DNA of 64,000 nucleotides. Origin: Psilocybe azurescens (lineage: Eukaryota; Basidiomycota; Agaricomycetes; Agaricales; Agrocybaceae). The stretch is from contig JAJIRX010000852.1 in NCBI GenBank assembly GCA_023853785.1, forward strand, positions 151,957 to 215,956, read 5' to 3'. This document shows positions 48,700-61,500 of the stretch, piece after piece (position 1 is the first letter of the stretch; each line of letters begins with the position of its first letter). The notes below the pieces were generated by a model. It was not told the DNA's origin. It did no database searches and saw only the letters and a program-made list of their open reading frames with translations. Both the position numbers and the translations under genes were made by a program.

Positions 48700-50417
48700 A
48701 TGAACACCATTAGCGGCACAGCACGAAACAGGAAAGTCACCCCAGCAAACGGCACATCAGGCAGCAAAGACGCCAACAAAAGACACCCGGGCGACAGACC
48801 AGAGCCAACGGTCCCGCAGAACTGGTAGAAGGGATTGAGGTCATCAAGGGCTCTAAAGACGGACGAGTTTTTCTCGAAAAACGTCAACTATTGGTACCAG
48901 AAGGCCGTCCCCTTACCATGGCTATGGCTGGATCCTGCCTCCACCAGGTCATGGAACTCTTGCCAAACGTTCCATTACTAGTAATGCAAGGCATGAGGGC
49001 CCTGGCCTACCTAATGAAAGACACAGATCAGGAAGAGGCAACGCAGACATACCATGATGGATTCAACTCAGAGCTAGAATTCTTCACGTCAGAACTCACT
49101 CAACTTATCAAGCACACACAAACAAAGGTCGACGCAAAGCTGGAAGAAATCTCAAAAGTCACTGAAGATTTGGTAAAAATGGTCAGGACGTCGGACCCAC
49201 AGAGGCGAACACCCTGCTCAAGCCTGCACAAATATCAGGTCAGCCATCGTACAGCCAGATTCTATCCCAACTGCCTACCTCAACAAGCCCCAAAATGCTA
49301 GCAAGACATGGAATACAACGTCGGCAGCTTATGCTGAAGGGCATCAGACCTAACTCCAATATAGAGGGACTCGGCGACCGCGAAATCTGCGACAAACTTA
49401 ACAAAGTGCTCAAGGAATCAGAAACGGCAGAGGTTCACTTACCGATCAACAATAAAACAACGCAACGGGGGGATTACTAGTGGAATTTGACTCGGACTAC
49501 AGAGCTGCATGGGGAAGGAAGGGGGAGAACATCACCAAAATCTGCCAAGCAATTGGAGAGGGCGTGGAGACACAGAAGAGATCATACCAGCTGATCGCCA
49601 AGTTCGTGCCACTCAGTGCGGAACCAGAAGACCCCAACTTCATAGGAGAAGTAGAAGAATCAAACAGGATGGAGGCCGGAGTCATCACTTCAATGCGATG
49701 GGCAAAGGCCGTCGAAAGACGAAAGGCGAACCAGAAATGGGCTCACATCATTTTATCTACTGATAATGTCAACGAAGCTAACCGAATTATTGCCCTAGGA
49801 ATCTACATTGCCAACAAGAAAGTTACGGTGGAAAAATGCAAAGTCGACCCTATCCGATGCATGAAGTGTCAAGGATATAATCACTACGCAAAAGACTGCA
49901 GCGCAGCAGTCGATACATGCGGACAGTGTGGCGAAAAGGGCCATCGAACAAAAGAGTGCTCAAGCCAAAGAAGTACTGCGTATCGTGTGCGTCAGGGGAT
50001 CACACAAGCTACGACAGAACGTGCCCAACTTTCCAGAAGAAAGCAGCCGACAAGAACTTAGTCACACCAGAGAACACCCTACCCTTCATACCCACGGACG
50101 AACCATGGACTTGGTCAACCAACCCAGATGCGCCACCTGGAGCAGCACGACAAGACGTAGCCAACACAGCGCCAGCCAACCCACATCAGCAAAGCCAGAA
50201 AAATACCTCACGAACAAACATGCAACGACGAGCAGAGATTGATGCCATTGTTGCAGCAGCCTCCAGCCCCCCGGCAACGGTAACCCCACCCAGTACAATG
50301 CCTGTCCCAGCCAGCATCGCTCAGCCAGACAGCCTGGGAGGCAACACACCTAGAAGATGGGGCGACACTCCCCTCAAGACGGGCGAGCTACCATCACCGC
50401 AATTCACTCAAAGTTAA
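48700..50417 (+). CDS. LINE ORF1, gag-like zinc-knuckle protein
   Basis: ATG 48700 starts MNTISGTARNRKVTPANG. The protein continues through frame changes near 48810, 49230-49300, 49480 and 49960: GIEVIKGSKDGRVFLEKRQL, a coiled stretch SELTQLIKHTQTKVDAKLEE, and AWGRKGENITKICQAIGEGV. Three zinc knuckles follow: CMKCQGYNHYAKDC (49858-49899), CGQCGEKGHRTKEC (49918-49959) and CVSCASGDHTSYDRTC (from about 49976). The rest is proline/alanine-rich and ends PSPQFTQS. ORF1 proteins of this type bind element RNA and form the particle. Its stop codon lies one base before the ORF2 ATG. Confidence 0.75.
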
Positions 50418-50418
50418 A

Positions 50419-53400
50419 ATGACTGAACAACAAGAGGGGCATCTGGACCTGAACCAGCTACGTATCCTACAGATAAACCTAAACAAATCAGAGGTCGCTC
50501 ACAAAGAATTGCTGAACAGTGGTCTCAGCACGAAATACGATATAATATTAATTCAAGAACCTCATATTACATTCTATGGTCATATAATAACTAACAACTA
50601 CTTCCGTCAGGTATATCCACCAGATCGTCACACCGCAGACGCAACAGTCAGATCAGGAATATGGGTTAACAAGAAGCTAGATACCGGCAGCTGGAAAGAG
50701 ATACCCATAACAGGTACCAACGATATCACTGCCATACAGCTGAAAGGCCAATATGGACATCTCACCATATTCAACATATACAACCCATGCGACAAAGACG
50801 ACACGACAAATGCATTAGACACCTTTCTTAACAACCAAGCGCAAGGTATAGTAGCAACGGAAACAGACCATATGATCTGGGCAGGCGATTTCAATCGACA
50901 TCACCCACTATGGGACAAGGACAAGGACGACCGCCTTTTCACTAGGGCAGCATTACGAGCAGCTGACACACTAATAAATCTATTAGGGAAATACGAACTA
51001 ACAATGATGCTACTGAAAGGCATACCAACACTGGAGCACATGGTCACAGGTCGCACATCACGACCGGACAATGTCTTTGCCTCGGCTGGACTGCACGAAA
51101 GGCTAACACAATGCGACATCGACTTCGACTCCCGCCCCAGCAAACACCGACCACTATCCAATAGTCACCACTCTGGACCTACAACATGCAAGCACAGGAG
51201 GATTGCCATCCTACAACTTCCGCACGGCCGACTGGGAAGACTTCACAGGAAACCTAGAGATTAGGCTCAAGGAACTACCAGATGCAAGACCACTATACAC
51301 CAAGGACAACATCGACCTTGCCGCGAAGTCATTGAAGGAGGCCCTCCAGGACACAATTCGGACCAGGATAAAACTTCAAAAGCCACTGCCAGACAAGAAA
51401 CGCTGGTGGACCAGTGAACTCGAAGACGCCAAGCGACACAAAAACAGGCTCGGAAGTCTTCACCACAAGCTCCGAGCTTACGATGAGCACCCATGTCATC
51501 GACAATTCAAGGAAGCAAAATCTTCTTTTGCAAAATTGATCATTGAGACAAAAAGGAAACACTGGAACGAATGGCTATCTGAGGCAAGTACGAAAGACAT
51601 GTGGACAGCTAACAAATATCTAAAGAACCTGACTGGCGATGGGGGACAACCAAGGATTCCGACACTGGAGGTAATCAACCCCTTTACCGACGAAAAATCA
51701 GAAGTCGCTGCAAACGAGGAAAAGGCACAATTGTTCGCCTCCAACTTCTTCCCTAAGAAGCCAACCCAGTCAAACACACCCACCAATTTCGAATACCCAG
51801 CTCCACTACCAGATGTGGGCCCAATCACAAAGGAACAAATCGAGCGGCAAGTGAAGCGACTCTCTCCACACAAGGCATATGGACCAGATGAGATACCGAA
51901 CATCGCTATTCAGAAATCACTATCGCTAATAATTTACAGGTTATTATTTTTATTCAACGCGGTAGCCACCACAGGTCACTACCCAGAAGAGTGGAAGCAA
52001 TCGATCACGGTCGTGCTTCGCAAACCCAACAAACCAAACTACAAGACTGCCAAAGCCTACCGCCCAATCGCACTCCTAAACACCACCCCGAAAATTCTGA
52101 CAGCAATAATCGCAGAAAACATCAGCCATTTGGTGGAAAAGCACAGCCTTCTTCCAAACACACACTTCGGAGGACGCCCAGGCCGAACAACAACTGATGC
52201 CGTCCACTACCTTGTGCAGAAGGTGAAAGAAAGTTGGAGAGGCGGAAAAGTGGCCTCGATCCTCTTCCCTCGACGTAGAAGGTGCCTTCCCAAACGCAGT
52301 CACAGACAGACTCATTCACAACCTCAAAAGCGCAAGATCCCGGAGAACTACGTGAAGCTGATTAGAGAAATTCTCAATGAACGATGGACACAATTAAAAT
52401 TCGACAACTACATCTCACCCTCATTTACTATCGACAATGGCATTGGTCAAGGCGACCCGTTATCTATGATTCTCTATATAATTTACAATGCTGATTTACT
52501 CAAAATCGTTAACAGAAACAACGGCAAAGACGCTATAGGATATGTCGACGACGTCACCATAATTGCAACAGGAGCCGACCTTGACGGGGAAACAACAGAC
52601 AAGATATTGATGCTAATGAACAACCGAGGTGGTGGATTAGAATGGAGTGAAGAACACAATTCCCAATTCGAACTGTCAAAACTGGCCATAATGCACTGCC
52701 TACCCACCTACAAGGCCAAGCGCAGCAACGGCAATCATCCGAGACTAGAAGTCAACGGCACCCTAGTTAAAGAGGTCGAAAGCTTCAAACTACTCGGAAT
52801 CCACATCGACAGCCAACTCAAGTGGAACTGCCAACTCCAGAAAGCCGCCCGAAAAAGCAACCAGATGGGTACAAAATTTCATTAGACTAACTAGACCTAC
52901 TTCAGGCATAGAAGCAAGACTCATGCGACAGCTATACATTGCCACCGTCATCCCCAAAATGACCTACGGACTCGACATATGGTACACACCACCAACAAAG
53001 CCAATAGGTCACGCCCCACAACGTTGGGTCAGTATCAGGTCTTCGTCAACTAACACAAATCCAGCGCAAAGCTGCACTAGCGATCGCCGGCGGTCTCAGG
53101 ACAACACCTAACGAACTTCTCGATGCACATGCAGGTATACTTCCAATGGAACTGACACTACTGAAAATATGTCATAGAGCCACAGTCAGGCTGGCCACGT
53201 TACCAGCCCAACACCCACTCCATCAAGTGATGCGAAGCACACGACGATTAGCCCCAAACCTGCGATACAAGACATCCATCGACAATCTTCTGCGGATATT
53301 CGACATAGACCCCTCACAATTCGAATCAATCCACCCGGCCGCAACCATACCAACATTCCGCACTCCATTCACTGTACGAATCGACATCAATAGGGAAGAC

Positions 53401-54412
53401 TCAATGGCACACGAGTCATCAGACAATGCAAATTTCAAAGTATTCACCGACGGCTCCGGACACAGTGGCGGAGTGGGCGCATCCGCAGTACTCTACAGAA
53501 AAGGTCTCGCGACACCGATGGCCACCTCAAAGACACACATGGGCGACAAAACCGAACATAACACCTACGAAGCTGAAGCTGCTGGGGGTATCCTAGCCAT
53601 GTGGCTACTTAAGGCGGCAAACACGTCCCCAGCTGACATTATTTCAATCTACATAGACAACCAGGCGCTTCTCAACACAATAAAATTCCCAAAAGCAAAA
53701 TCAGGACAGTGGCTAGTGAACAAAATCGTCGACACTGCTAGGGGAGGTCCCCGGACGAATCGAAGTGGCCTGGATCTTGGGCCACACCGATGTCGAAGGT
53801 AACGAGGCAGCAGATCAAGTAGCCAAAGACGCAGCCAACGGTGCCAGCAGCCCAAGAGAGGAGATGCCCCTGTGCCTCCGGAGGAAGCTCCCAATCAGTG
53901 CATCCGGCCGGAGAAACAAGCATACAGAGAGGAACTGAAAATGATATGGAAAGAAAGATGGGACAACTCACCTAGGGCAGCCCACTTCAGGCTCGTCGAC
54001 CCCGACTTCTCGTTCGCAAAGTTCAGGAAAATCAGCTTCAGTCTCAATAGAGCGCAGTCCAGCTTGCTAGTACAGGTGCGTACCGGACACATCCCATTAA
54101 ATGCTTATCTGCACAGAATAAACAAATCCCCGACGAACAAATGCCCCAATTGCTGGGAGCAACGAGGGAGGAGAACGAGCCACAGAAACGGTCGAACACT
54201 TCTTATTCGAGTGCCGGGCTTACAGAAGACTACGAAGCGAAATGTACATCGAGCTCAAAACCGACCGTCCAAGCCTTGAGGAACTCACAACCAAACTAAA
54301 CATGGCAAAACTACTACTGAAGTACATTGCCCAAACAAAGCGCCTCAAATCCTACAACGACGGACTACTAGAAAGAAACCCCTCCGGATACGACGGCCAG
54401 GATGACAACTAG
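50419..54412 (+). CDS. LINE ORF2: endonuclease, reverse transcriptase, RNase H
   Basis: ATG 50419 (MTEQQEGHLDLNQLRILQIN). The endonuclease has LRILQINLNKSE, IILIQEPHIT, IWAGDFNRHHPLWD (about 50877-50918) and a closing DHYPIVTTLDL near 51160. The reverse transcriptase runs from about 51780: SPHKAYGPDEIPN, EEWKQSITVVLRKPNKPNY, YRPIALLNTTPKIL, GGRPGRTTTDAV, LDVEGAFPNAVTDRL, GIGQGDPLSMILYIIYNADL and GYVDDVTI (YVDD 52541-52552). RNase H starts near 53440: FKVFTDGSGHSGGVGASAV, EAEAAGGILAM, YIDNQALLN, WILGHTDVEGNEAADQVAKD. The end has CPNCWE...ETVEHFLFEC, then a helical tail with stop at 54412. Frame changes near 51148, 52272, 52333, 52865, 53025, 53745 and 54165 interrupt it. Confidence 0.85.
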
Positions 54413-54865
54413 AACCACGACCAACAACATACTCGCCCCGCCCACCCAAGACCCAACGCTCGACCTCATCACTAACATTTATCCAATCGCGAAAGATGCA
54501 GCAAGCTCGACTCACCGAAACCCACCCAAAACACAGAACATCCGCAGACAAGAACCGAGCACCGATACGGTCACAAGTGCCATCCAAGTAATTGGACGGG
54601 TGCGCTGGAGCAGAAGAATAAGGAAGCGAAAATACCACGTAGGATAGAATTCGCAAACTCACCGGCTTAAGAGGTGGGCCCCAAACGGCAGAGGAACTGT
54701 CGGGCCTAGCAGGGGGACGTGAGGGCCCTCTGAGGCGCTGAGGGCGACCAAAAGACGAAAGCGGCGAGCGGTCCAGGTAGCCTGGACCAAAATCTTGTAT
54801 AAGTAGCTATAAAGCCAAGGAAGGGGACCGCCCCTCAGAGGCTATAAAATAACAAAAAAAAAAAA

Positions 54866-54877
54866 GAATCAGGCTTC
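54866..54877 (+). repeat. target-site duplication, 3' copy
   Basis: GAATCAGGCTTC, identical to 48513-48524, directly after the A12 tail. Confidence 0.85.
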
Positions 54878-55001
54878 AGGCCAACATTTATCGCCGATAT
54901 TGTACCTTAAAGAAGTCCGCACATCATAGTACAAGAGTACACGTCTTTGTATGTTGTCATTGGGTTGTCATTGATTTCATTGGATAGATAGCAATCAGGT
55001 T

Positions 55002-56369
55002 CTACTCAATTCTTCCAAACGATGGGCCCGGCTATCCCGGCATCAGCGAGATGGTATTTTCAATTAAGCGCCCATAGTAGCACTCACGTGCTTGGTAACC
55101 TGAATACCCTGGTGGAAGGGAGTAGATATCTGCGAGTCATTGCGTGAGCGCTTAGTTTCTCTCTACATCGTCGAAGAAAACCAACTGATCAGAATCCCAG
55201 GATCGGTAGCGGAATAGGCGCCTGTAGTGAGCATTTCAGTTCCGTACTGAGAAGGCAAAGTTATGGACAGTACCTGGAAATGAAACAAGAGGGGCTGGAG
55301 TACCGTTACCTCCTCCTACAACATTTATCTGGGCGCAGCCGATGTAGAACTTGGGGTACACGATGAAAAGGTTATAAAGAAATGAGCTTCCAAAAAAGAT
55401 CAATCAAGCGCACCTGAGCCCTACCTTTGGTACTCGCTACATGTAATGCAATCTGCTCGCCTGCGGACAATTATAATAAGTAGAAAACCAAGGTGTGTAG
55501 AAAAAATCAAACCTCTCAAAAGGTATTGACTAATTTTATTGACTTTATTTCATTATTGTAGAGATTGAAAGTATCTGAACACGTACCCATTTGGCGTATT
55601 CTTGGGTATAGTAAAGTTGAACCTGTCAATGTCTTGGGATACGAAGCTCTAGTCATCAATTTATGCGGATGAGACATGGAATTACTCTCAGAGTCGAAAA
55701 TTAACCCTGTGGATGCCGTCCACCTGGGGACCATTCCCATATTTTGAACCTAATAACGACGTTCCCATCATCCCGGTCTGCTCAAAAATTAAGCCGATGC
55801 TTACCATGTATTTCCAAGACCCGCGCTATTGGAGTTTGCCGCCGGGACGGCTGGGGTCGTATAGGCCGAGAAATACTAGAATTCATTGTTAGATAACTTC
55901 TGCTGATTACATTTTTTATATTTTAGGAGACTCACACCAGGGTGGCCCATGGTATTATCTGCTTTAAATCCGACTGTTGAGCCTGCCTTGACAGTGGCAA
56001 TTCCAGCTTGGGTAGCCGAAGTGGAATCAAGCTCGTAACAACGAATGGCCTGGCTGGTGACATCGGTGACCTTTCGATTGCATTTTTATGAATATTAACG
56101 CCATAAGAAGTCGAAATAAAATTAAAAGGCATTACGGGGCCATTATCGTAGTGGTTCGCCGTTATGCGGACGAATTGCCAGTCTGCTGTAACCGTATTGT
56201 TCGCAATCAGATCAGGAAATGTGTCTACGAGGGAAAACATAAGAAGACAGTAAGTAAAGAGGTCAGGATTGAGTACGATATATTAGAAAGTGAAAAACTG
56301 ACAGTGTGCCCAGCTAACAGTTGCGAGAGCTAGTATCGATAAAGCTCTGAGGTTTGTTGAAATCATCAT
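55002..56369 (-). CDS. AA9 lytic polysaccharide monooxygenase
   Basis: Copper enzyme that oxidatively cleaves cellulose or related glucans. ATG 56369 gives a signal peptide [21 protein letters not shown]; the next residue is His, the N-terminal histidine of the copper brace. Then [59 protein letters not shown] (second brace His), [72 protein letters not shown] (axial Tyr), [20 protein letters not shown] and a closing [10 protein letters not shown]. About ten exons, one of 17 bases (QYLLR). Single domain with no cellulose-binding module. One base seems lost in the run GGGG 55726-55729 (C4 on the coding strand; [15 protein letters not shown] after reading across); a second slip or a missed tiny intron lies near 55645. 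Confidence 0.85.
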
Positions 56370-57465
56370 CTTCCAGCGGTTCACAGATCCTGCCCTGGTA
56401 GGAGGCTTTTACACTCAGTTTTCTGTCTTAAAAGCACCGAATTAACACCATGGAACCACTGAATCCACTTGATTGGATAGAACTCGGACATTATTTGGAC
56501 CGAAAATCTACCAAGGAGACAATCCTCGTTCGCCGCTGCGTCACAAGTACATAAGTACACACTGGCATAATTTCTATTGGCGCGTCAAAATAGTCAAAAA
56601 GTACAATTGTCAATTGAAAGAAGCTACGCCAGATGACGCGCAGGTTCTGATCTGATTTATTTATCTGTTAATAGGAAATGCGAAAGTCAGCTGGAAGTGG
56701 TCATGGTACATTTATCACATGCCTTTGGTTTCTTCATTCCGTAATAGAATTGCACCTGCAATACCTTAGAGGCTATGGACCACTGCCCTTTCATATCAAA
56801 TTTTCATGGTATGTAGTATAGCAGTGTTACATCGTGATACTTGTAGTCTTTGCATTAAGTAACGGTGCATTGTCAATAAACGGATAAGAAGAGATGTGGA
56901 AGAAAATAGAATGGCACATCGGAGTTCTCCGAAATCCACCATACAGGTGCACCTTCGACTAGACATGGGTGTCAAACGGAACCATACCGGGCATCAATCT
57001 AATAGAAAAATCTGAGCAAGAAGAAAGGGCGATAAGTCGAACAAAGAGCTTGTACACATTGTATTATGCAACGTTGCTAATATCTTCAGCGCCGGTTTCT
57101 GCCAACCGGCGTGGGCTTGTTCGCGCTACCATTCGCTCTGATCTCAAAATCAGACGTAAATTTCCGCAATAACCTTTGTAAAACTACCTATTAATTAAAG
57201 TGACTGACCTCCTTGATGATTGAAAATTTGATAATTTTCGGGAACATAGAGAGCAACCATCCTGTATCTCGGGGCCTCTGCTACAGTTCTGGTGCGTCTT
57301 ACGCCTACTTCGTGGCGATTGGGTCTGTTTGGAGAAGCTCGTTGAAAAGATGCATGCGCAGTGCTCTGGAGATCCAGAACTTGAGAGCGTGGGGCGGGAG
57401 AAGGAAAAGGTATTAGAACAGAAGCTTCATCCTGTGTGGGACTCGACGCGACTGGTGGAGTGCCA
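56370..57465. other. intergenic region, 56.4-57.5 kb
   Basis: Promoter side of the AA9 gene and 3' side of small membrane gene 3. Short frames at 56473-57172 have no domain. No repeat or RNA recognised. Confidence 0.4.
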
Positions 57466-57786
57466 TCAAGAGGGGGAGATGTCGGGTAAGTTTGGGCGGG
57501 ACAAATTTTGCAGCTGTTGGGAAGGCAGGGGTATTGTTATAGAAGGGGTTCTGACACGTGCAGCATTCTGCGGGGCATTGGCTGGTTTATTTCTCTCAAC
57601 GTCATGCACACGAAAAGATTGTCTTGAAACCGCATCTCTGACGCAACCATAAACCGCCCAGAGAGCAACTAGCGCTGTTACTGTTGACCATCATTATTGG
57701 AATGTTCAGACAGACATCGTAAAAAAATATTACTTACAACCAACAAACACAATCAGTAAAACGAACACCCAGAGAAGCATGTCCAT
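57466..57786 (-). CDS. small single-pass membrane protein 3 (unknown function)
   Basis: Exon 1 (57786-57738) and exon 2 (57668-57466) are joined by a 69-base intron with consensus donor GTAAGT and acceptor GCTAG, phase 1. They give 83 residues: MDMLLWVFVLLIVFVGFALW, AVYGCVRDAVSRQSFRVHDV, then a polar tail ending RPNLPDISPS. A single helix at the very N-terminus, basic residues after it and a cytosolic tail. No family known. A TATA-like TATTTAAAG lies at 57831-57823. An overlapping plus-strand frame (57329-57652) is the competing reading; the splice consensus and helix favour the minus strand. Shares its layout with the genes at 10012 and 47147. Confidence 0.55.
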
Positions 57787-58587
57787 GCAACAAGAGAGAG
57801 TATCATCGTATTGCTACACTGGCTTTAAATAATGAGTGAGATACAGCCTTTTGCACAGCTTAAATAGAAAGTGTTAGACCAGTTGACCCAATACGATCCA
57901 CTTAAGGTTTTGTGGCATTGGCCGTGGTTTAGGCACTGGTCGTTGAACGCTGGCTTAGCGGACTCCGAGACTGCCTGCAGCATCGATAATATCCATCGGC
58001 ACCATATCGCTATCGATAAGATCAACGTCTTCAAGAAAGCAGTGAAGGGCTATGGTATTTCTAGAGAGTTCTTTTGAAAATCACTGACCTCATACAAAGA
58101 TAATCGGTTTCAAAGTATTACAGCCGCCAAGACGAAGATCTGAAGCACGTGACATAACATGAAAGTGCGTATTGTACCCGGACACCGTGACGAGTTAGCC
58201 TAAAGTTCTAACTCTAGGTATTCCGTCTGCAGATCTCAGACTCAGACTCAGTTTCTGATGCTCTGAGAGGAGTCAGGACGCGGCACAAGGTTGGTTCAGT
58301 CCAGTCTCAAGTATACTCGTATCCTATCATTGTTTTGTGAATCGGTCAATCTTTCGCCAACAGGTTAGTTCTTCAGGTTTAAGTATCCCACCATTGTGTC
58401 GGGCTGACCAGTCTTGCGATCTTTAATTCAGGAAAATACATCCTGGATCTTATCTGAACTTGTCTACAATATCAAGTCATTTTCTGTTTCTTGTTAGGCC
58501 TCAAATTAATATACCTTTTTGAACAATGGAAAAACCAGCCTCGCATGAATTCAACATACCCTCACTTTCCCCAGTATTTCTATCCTA
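57787..58587. other. divergent intergenic region, 57.8-58.6 kb
   Basis: Promoters of small membrane gene 3 (-) and the WDR7-like gene (+). The first exon(s) of the WDR7-like gene may be here (for example from ATG 58526), but I could not join one in frame. Confidence 0.35.
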
Positions 58588-61500
58588 GGTGATGGGCTAA
58601 ATGGCAGTCATAATCCACAAAACGTCCTGGAGGCAAGCTTTATAAATTCGGTTCCGACGGTCTTGGAATCCTTAAAAACAACATCTACATCGAATGATGA
58701 TAGGAACAGGGTGGTCATTGGTTGCAAAGATGGAACGGTGTACGTTTTACATCGTCTACCTCCCTCCTCTCCCACATCAGGTGACCCATCACAGTCCAAA
58801 GAAGCTTCGAGATCCAAAAGTACTACGCGCATAGCCAAGTCTCCTCACTCTAATTCATCACCCACTCTGGCTTCATTTCCTCTTTCCCCAACTTTCAACG
58901 TCACTGCTAAACCTCGCGTCGTCTCCGGTGTCACTACTGAACCCGTTGAAGCTCCCAAGAACTATGTGGATTTTGATGACGAGCCGGATAAATTGAAGGA
59001 TATTCTGAAAGGCAAAAATCCTCGTGAAAGACACAGCATCTCAGAGAGTAGCTCGGACAAAAATCCCAAATCTAGTACACCATCCATCATCGAACCAGTC
59101 CCCGTTTCTAAACGCAAAGGTGCAGCCCCGAGATCACTGTTGTCAGCGACAAATTCTCGAGCACCCACTCCGCCACCCCTTCGCTTCCCCCCAACTCCCC
59201 CATGGAATCAATGTCGATATCAACTTCTAGTTCAAACCATTCTCTTCATGCATACACTCTGCTCTATCACGTAGTGCCATTGCAGTCGGGTTACGGCCAC
59301 GCCATACGGTCGATTCGATTCCTCGAAGATGGACGTTTCTTTGCAGCTCTTCAAGAAAACGGGTAAATTGACTTTCTGTTGGCTTTTGGCACGCTTGATT
59401 GACTCCTTTATTAAGGATTCTATACATATTCTCATCCGAAGATGGATTTTGCATGACTTCCTTCAATATTGGTGAGGAATCGCAACAGTATTCGCAGACA
59501 GGGATCAAGGAACGTCCCAGACCACGAGATATATGGATTTGGTCTACCTTAACAGTTGCTCACGTTGAAGAGGTGCAGCTGAATCATCCCATGCTTGACG
59601 ATCGTACTGAACTACATCCAGTCAGTTATTTTGCTGGCCACTGCTGCCAACGACAATGATATCTCTGCTCCGAGCCCTGATAGTGAAGGATCTCCCGGCA
59701 CTGCACGATGTGTGCTGCTTGAGTTTATTGTCACTCCTTCGGATGTACATCTTCGCAAATTAGGAAAATGGGATATTGACGGCCCTGCAAGCGGAGATGG
59801 TATTTATGAAGAGCTTGATGGTATGTGCTATCATACATTAAAGTCTATCTTTTGTGCTCATGCATAGAAGGCACTTTCACTTTGTTCTCTATAAGTCATG
59901 ATGGTCACTTCATGGCGCGAGGATTTACCCTCCGGGATTTGTCATTGGTCCCTCAGTCAGTCGCTGCCGTTCAATTAGAGAATGAAGGGAACCATTATGG
60001 GCAACACCTATCAACGCTACCCATTCCAAACCCCTTCAGATCGATTATGTCGCGGTCCACGGAGCAGCTGATCACTAACGATAGCGAGATTCGAGCACCA
60101 CTAGGAAATGTGTTCAAACTTGGCGAACAATATGACGTAGGATTTCTCATAGCAGATACAGTCCTGTCTGGTCTCAAGACACGCCGCTCGGTGGATGGGA
60201 AACTGTCTGGACTAGCTTGGTCGCATAGGGAACTGTCTGTGAGTCAAAGTATCAACTTATCCATATATATGATTACTTACTCATCTCGCAGATGTTCGAA
60301 TACTTTCAAAGATCAATGACCCTGCTTTTTGTGCTCCGATCAGCGGTATCGAAGAGGCAGTGTGGCTCACTCATGAGACATTTGCACTGACATTCGGGGT
60401 ATTATCTCGCTATTTTGCTTTCTTCAAGTCTCTTTCCTCATCGTTTACTAGGATAGGGTGGAGCTATATCGTGTCAAGCTTGTCAACGCCGATAACGAAA
60501 GCGTTGACGACGTTCGCTCAGCGGGGTCCCTTGTACAACTCCAGTAAGTTGACTTGACTACGATTTACCATCTTGCTCATATGCTGTAGACCAGAACTTA
60601 TTCGCATATTGCTTGTTGGCGAACACAATACCATTAACTTTGATCACGACACTATAATAGTCACCAAATTTGCGAATGGATTACAAGAGAAACAAATAGT
60701 TTCGCATACTATATCTGGTAACAGAAACTTACGAAGTCCACAAGACGTTCCCCAAATCCTCTGGCATAAGGCAGAATCGGTCCCGATGCCACCAAACCCG
60801 GTTCTCACATCAACATTGCCTTTGGAACTCGAGCTGATTATACAGGGATATTGTAGGTTTCCATGAATCAAGCGTCCCTTGTACTGATCTATTTATGTTT
60901 GAATCAGCCGACGGAATTTTGCGCCAGTTTTCGTTAGCTCAAATGGCTGGCAAATCTGATAATCCTCAAGCGTCAAGTTCCTCCTCTTTGAAAACGTCAA
61001 GTCCTTCTCTTGGTGGATCCCTCGTCGGATTGCATATAGTTCAAAATCCTCGCACGAGGGAAAGATATGTCGTGGGAGGGGCAGACGACGGATCCATTGC
61101 CTTTTGGTCTTTGAGGTCACTCATGCCCTTCTTTTCCATATCTATCTGCTTATTTATTATGCTTATAGTAAATTTGAGCTGGTTGCTCGGTGGACGATAT
61201 TCATTACACCTCTTGCAAAAGTCATTCAATTTGAAGCAGACAAAACGGGTCCACTGCGTGGCTGCGCATTATGCATTGCGCGGGATGGAACGATTGCTGT
61301 CATCGTCATCGATGGTTTACACTTGTGATTATCAATCTCGATTCGTTCTTTCGCCAACGCTGAATATTATTCTACAGTCACTACCTCATTCCTGGGTCTG
61401 TTGCGCCTCTGAAACGCGTATGCCTTGGTGGAAACAACTTACTAGTGATCTATGGCGACCGACGTGCCCGATTGTGGGACTCTCAAACCAAAGAGTTGTG

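Larger units (their letters stand above)
48525..54865 (+). mobile_element. complete Tad1-like LINE (non-LTR retrotransposon)
   Basis: 6.34 kb element with a 5' UTR of about 175 bases, two ORFs, a 3' UTR of about 440 bases and an A12 tail (54854-54865), bounded by a 12-bp target-site duplication. ORF1 has zinc knuckles; ORF2 has an apurinic-type endonuclease, reverse transcriptase with YVDD, RNase H and a terminal cysteine/histidine motif. This order fits the Tad1/I-type clades, of which Tad1 is the usual one in fungi. It inserted between small membrane gene 2 and the AA9 gene without breaking either. Several one-base frame changes occur in both ORFs. As host genes here show the same kind, the element may be less damaged than it looks. 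The identical duplications suggest a recent insertion. Confidence 0.88.

Noticed and set aside
54402..54647. 81-codon frame in the LINE 3' UTR
   Set aside because: Starts inside the last codons of ORF2 and has no motif; the UTR is the simpler reading.
57329..57652. 107-codon plus-strand frame
   Set aside because: Overlaps small membrane gene 3, which has consensus splice sites and a clear helix; the plus reading has no domain.
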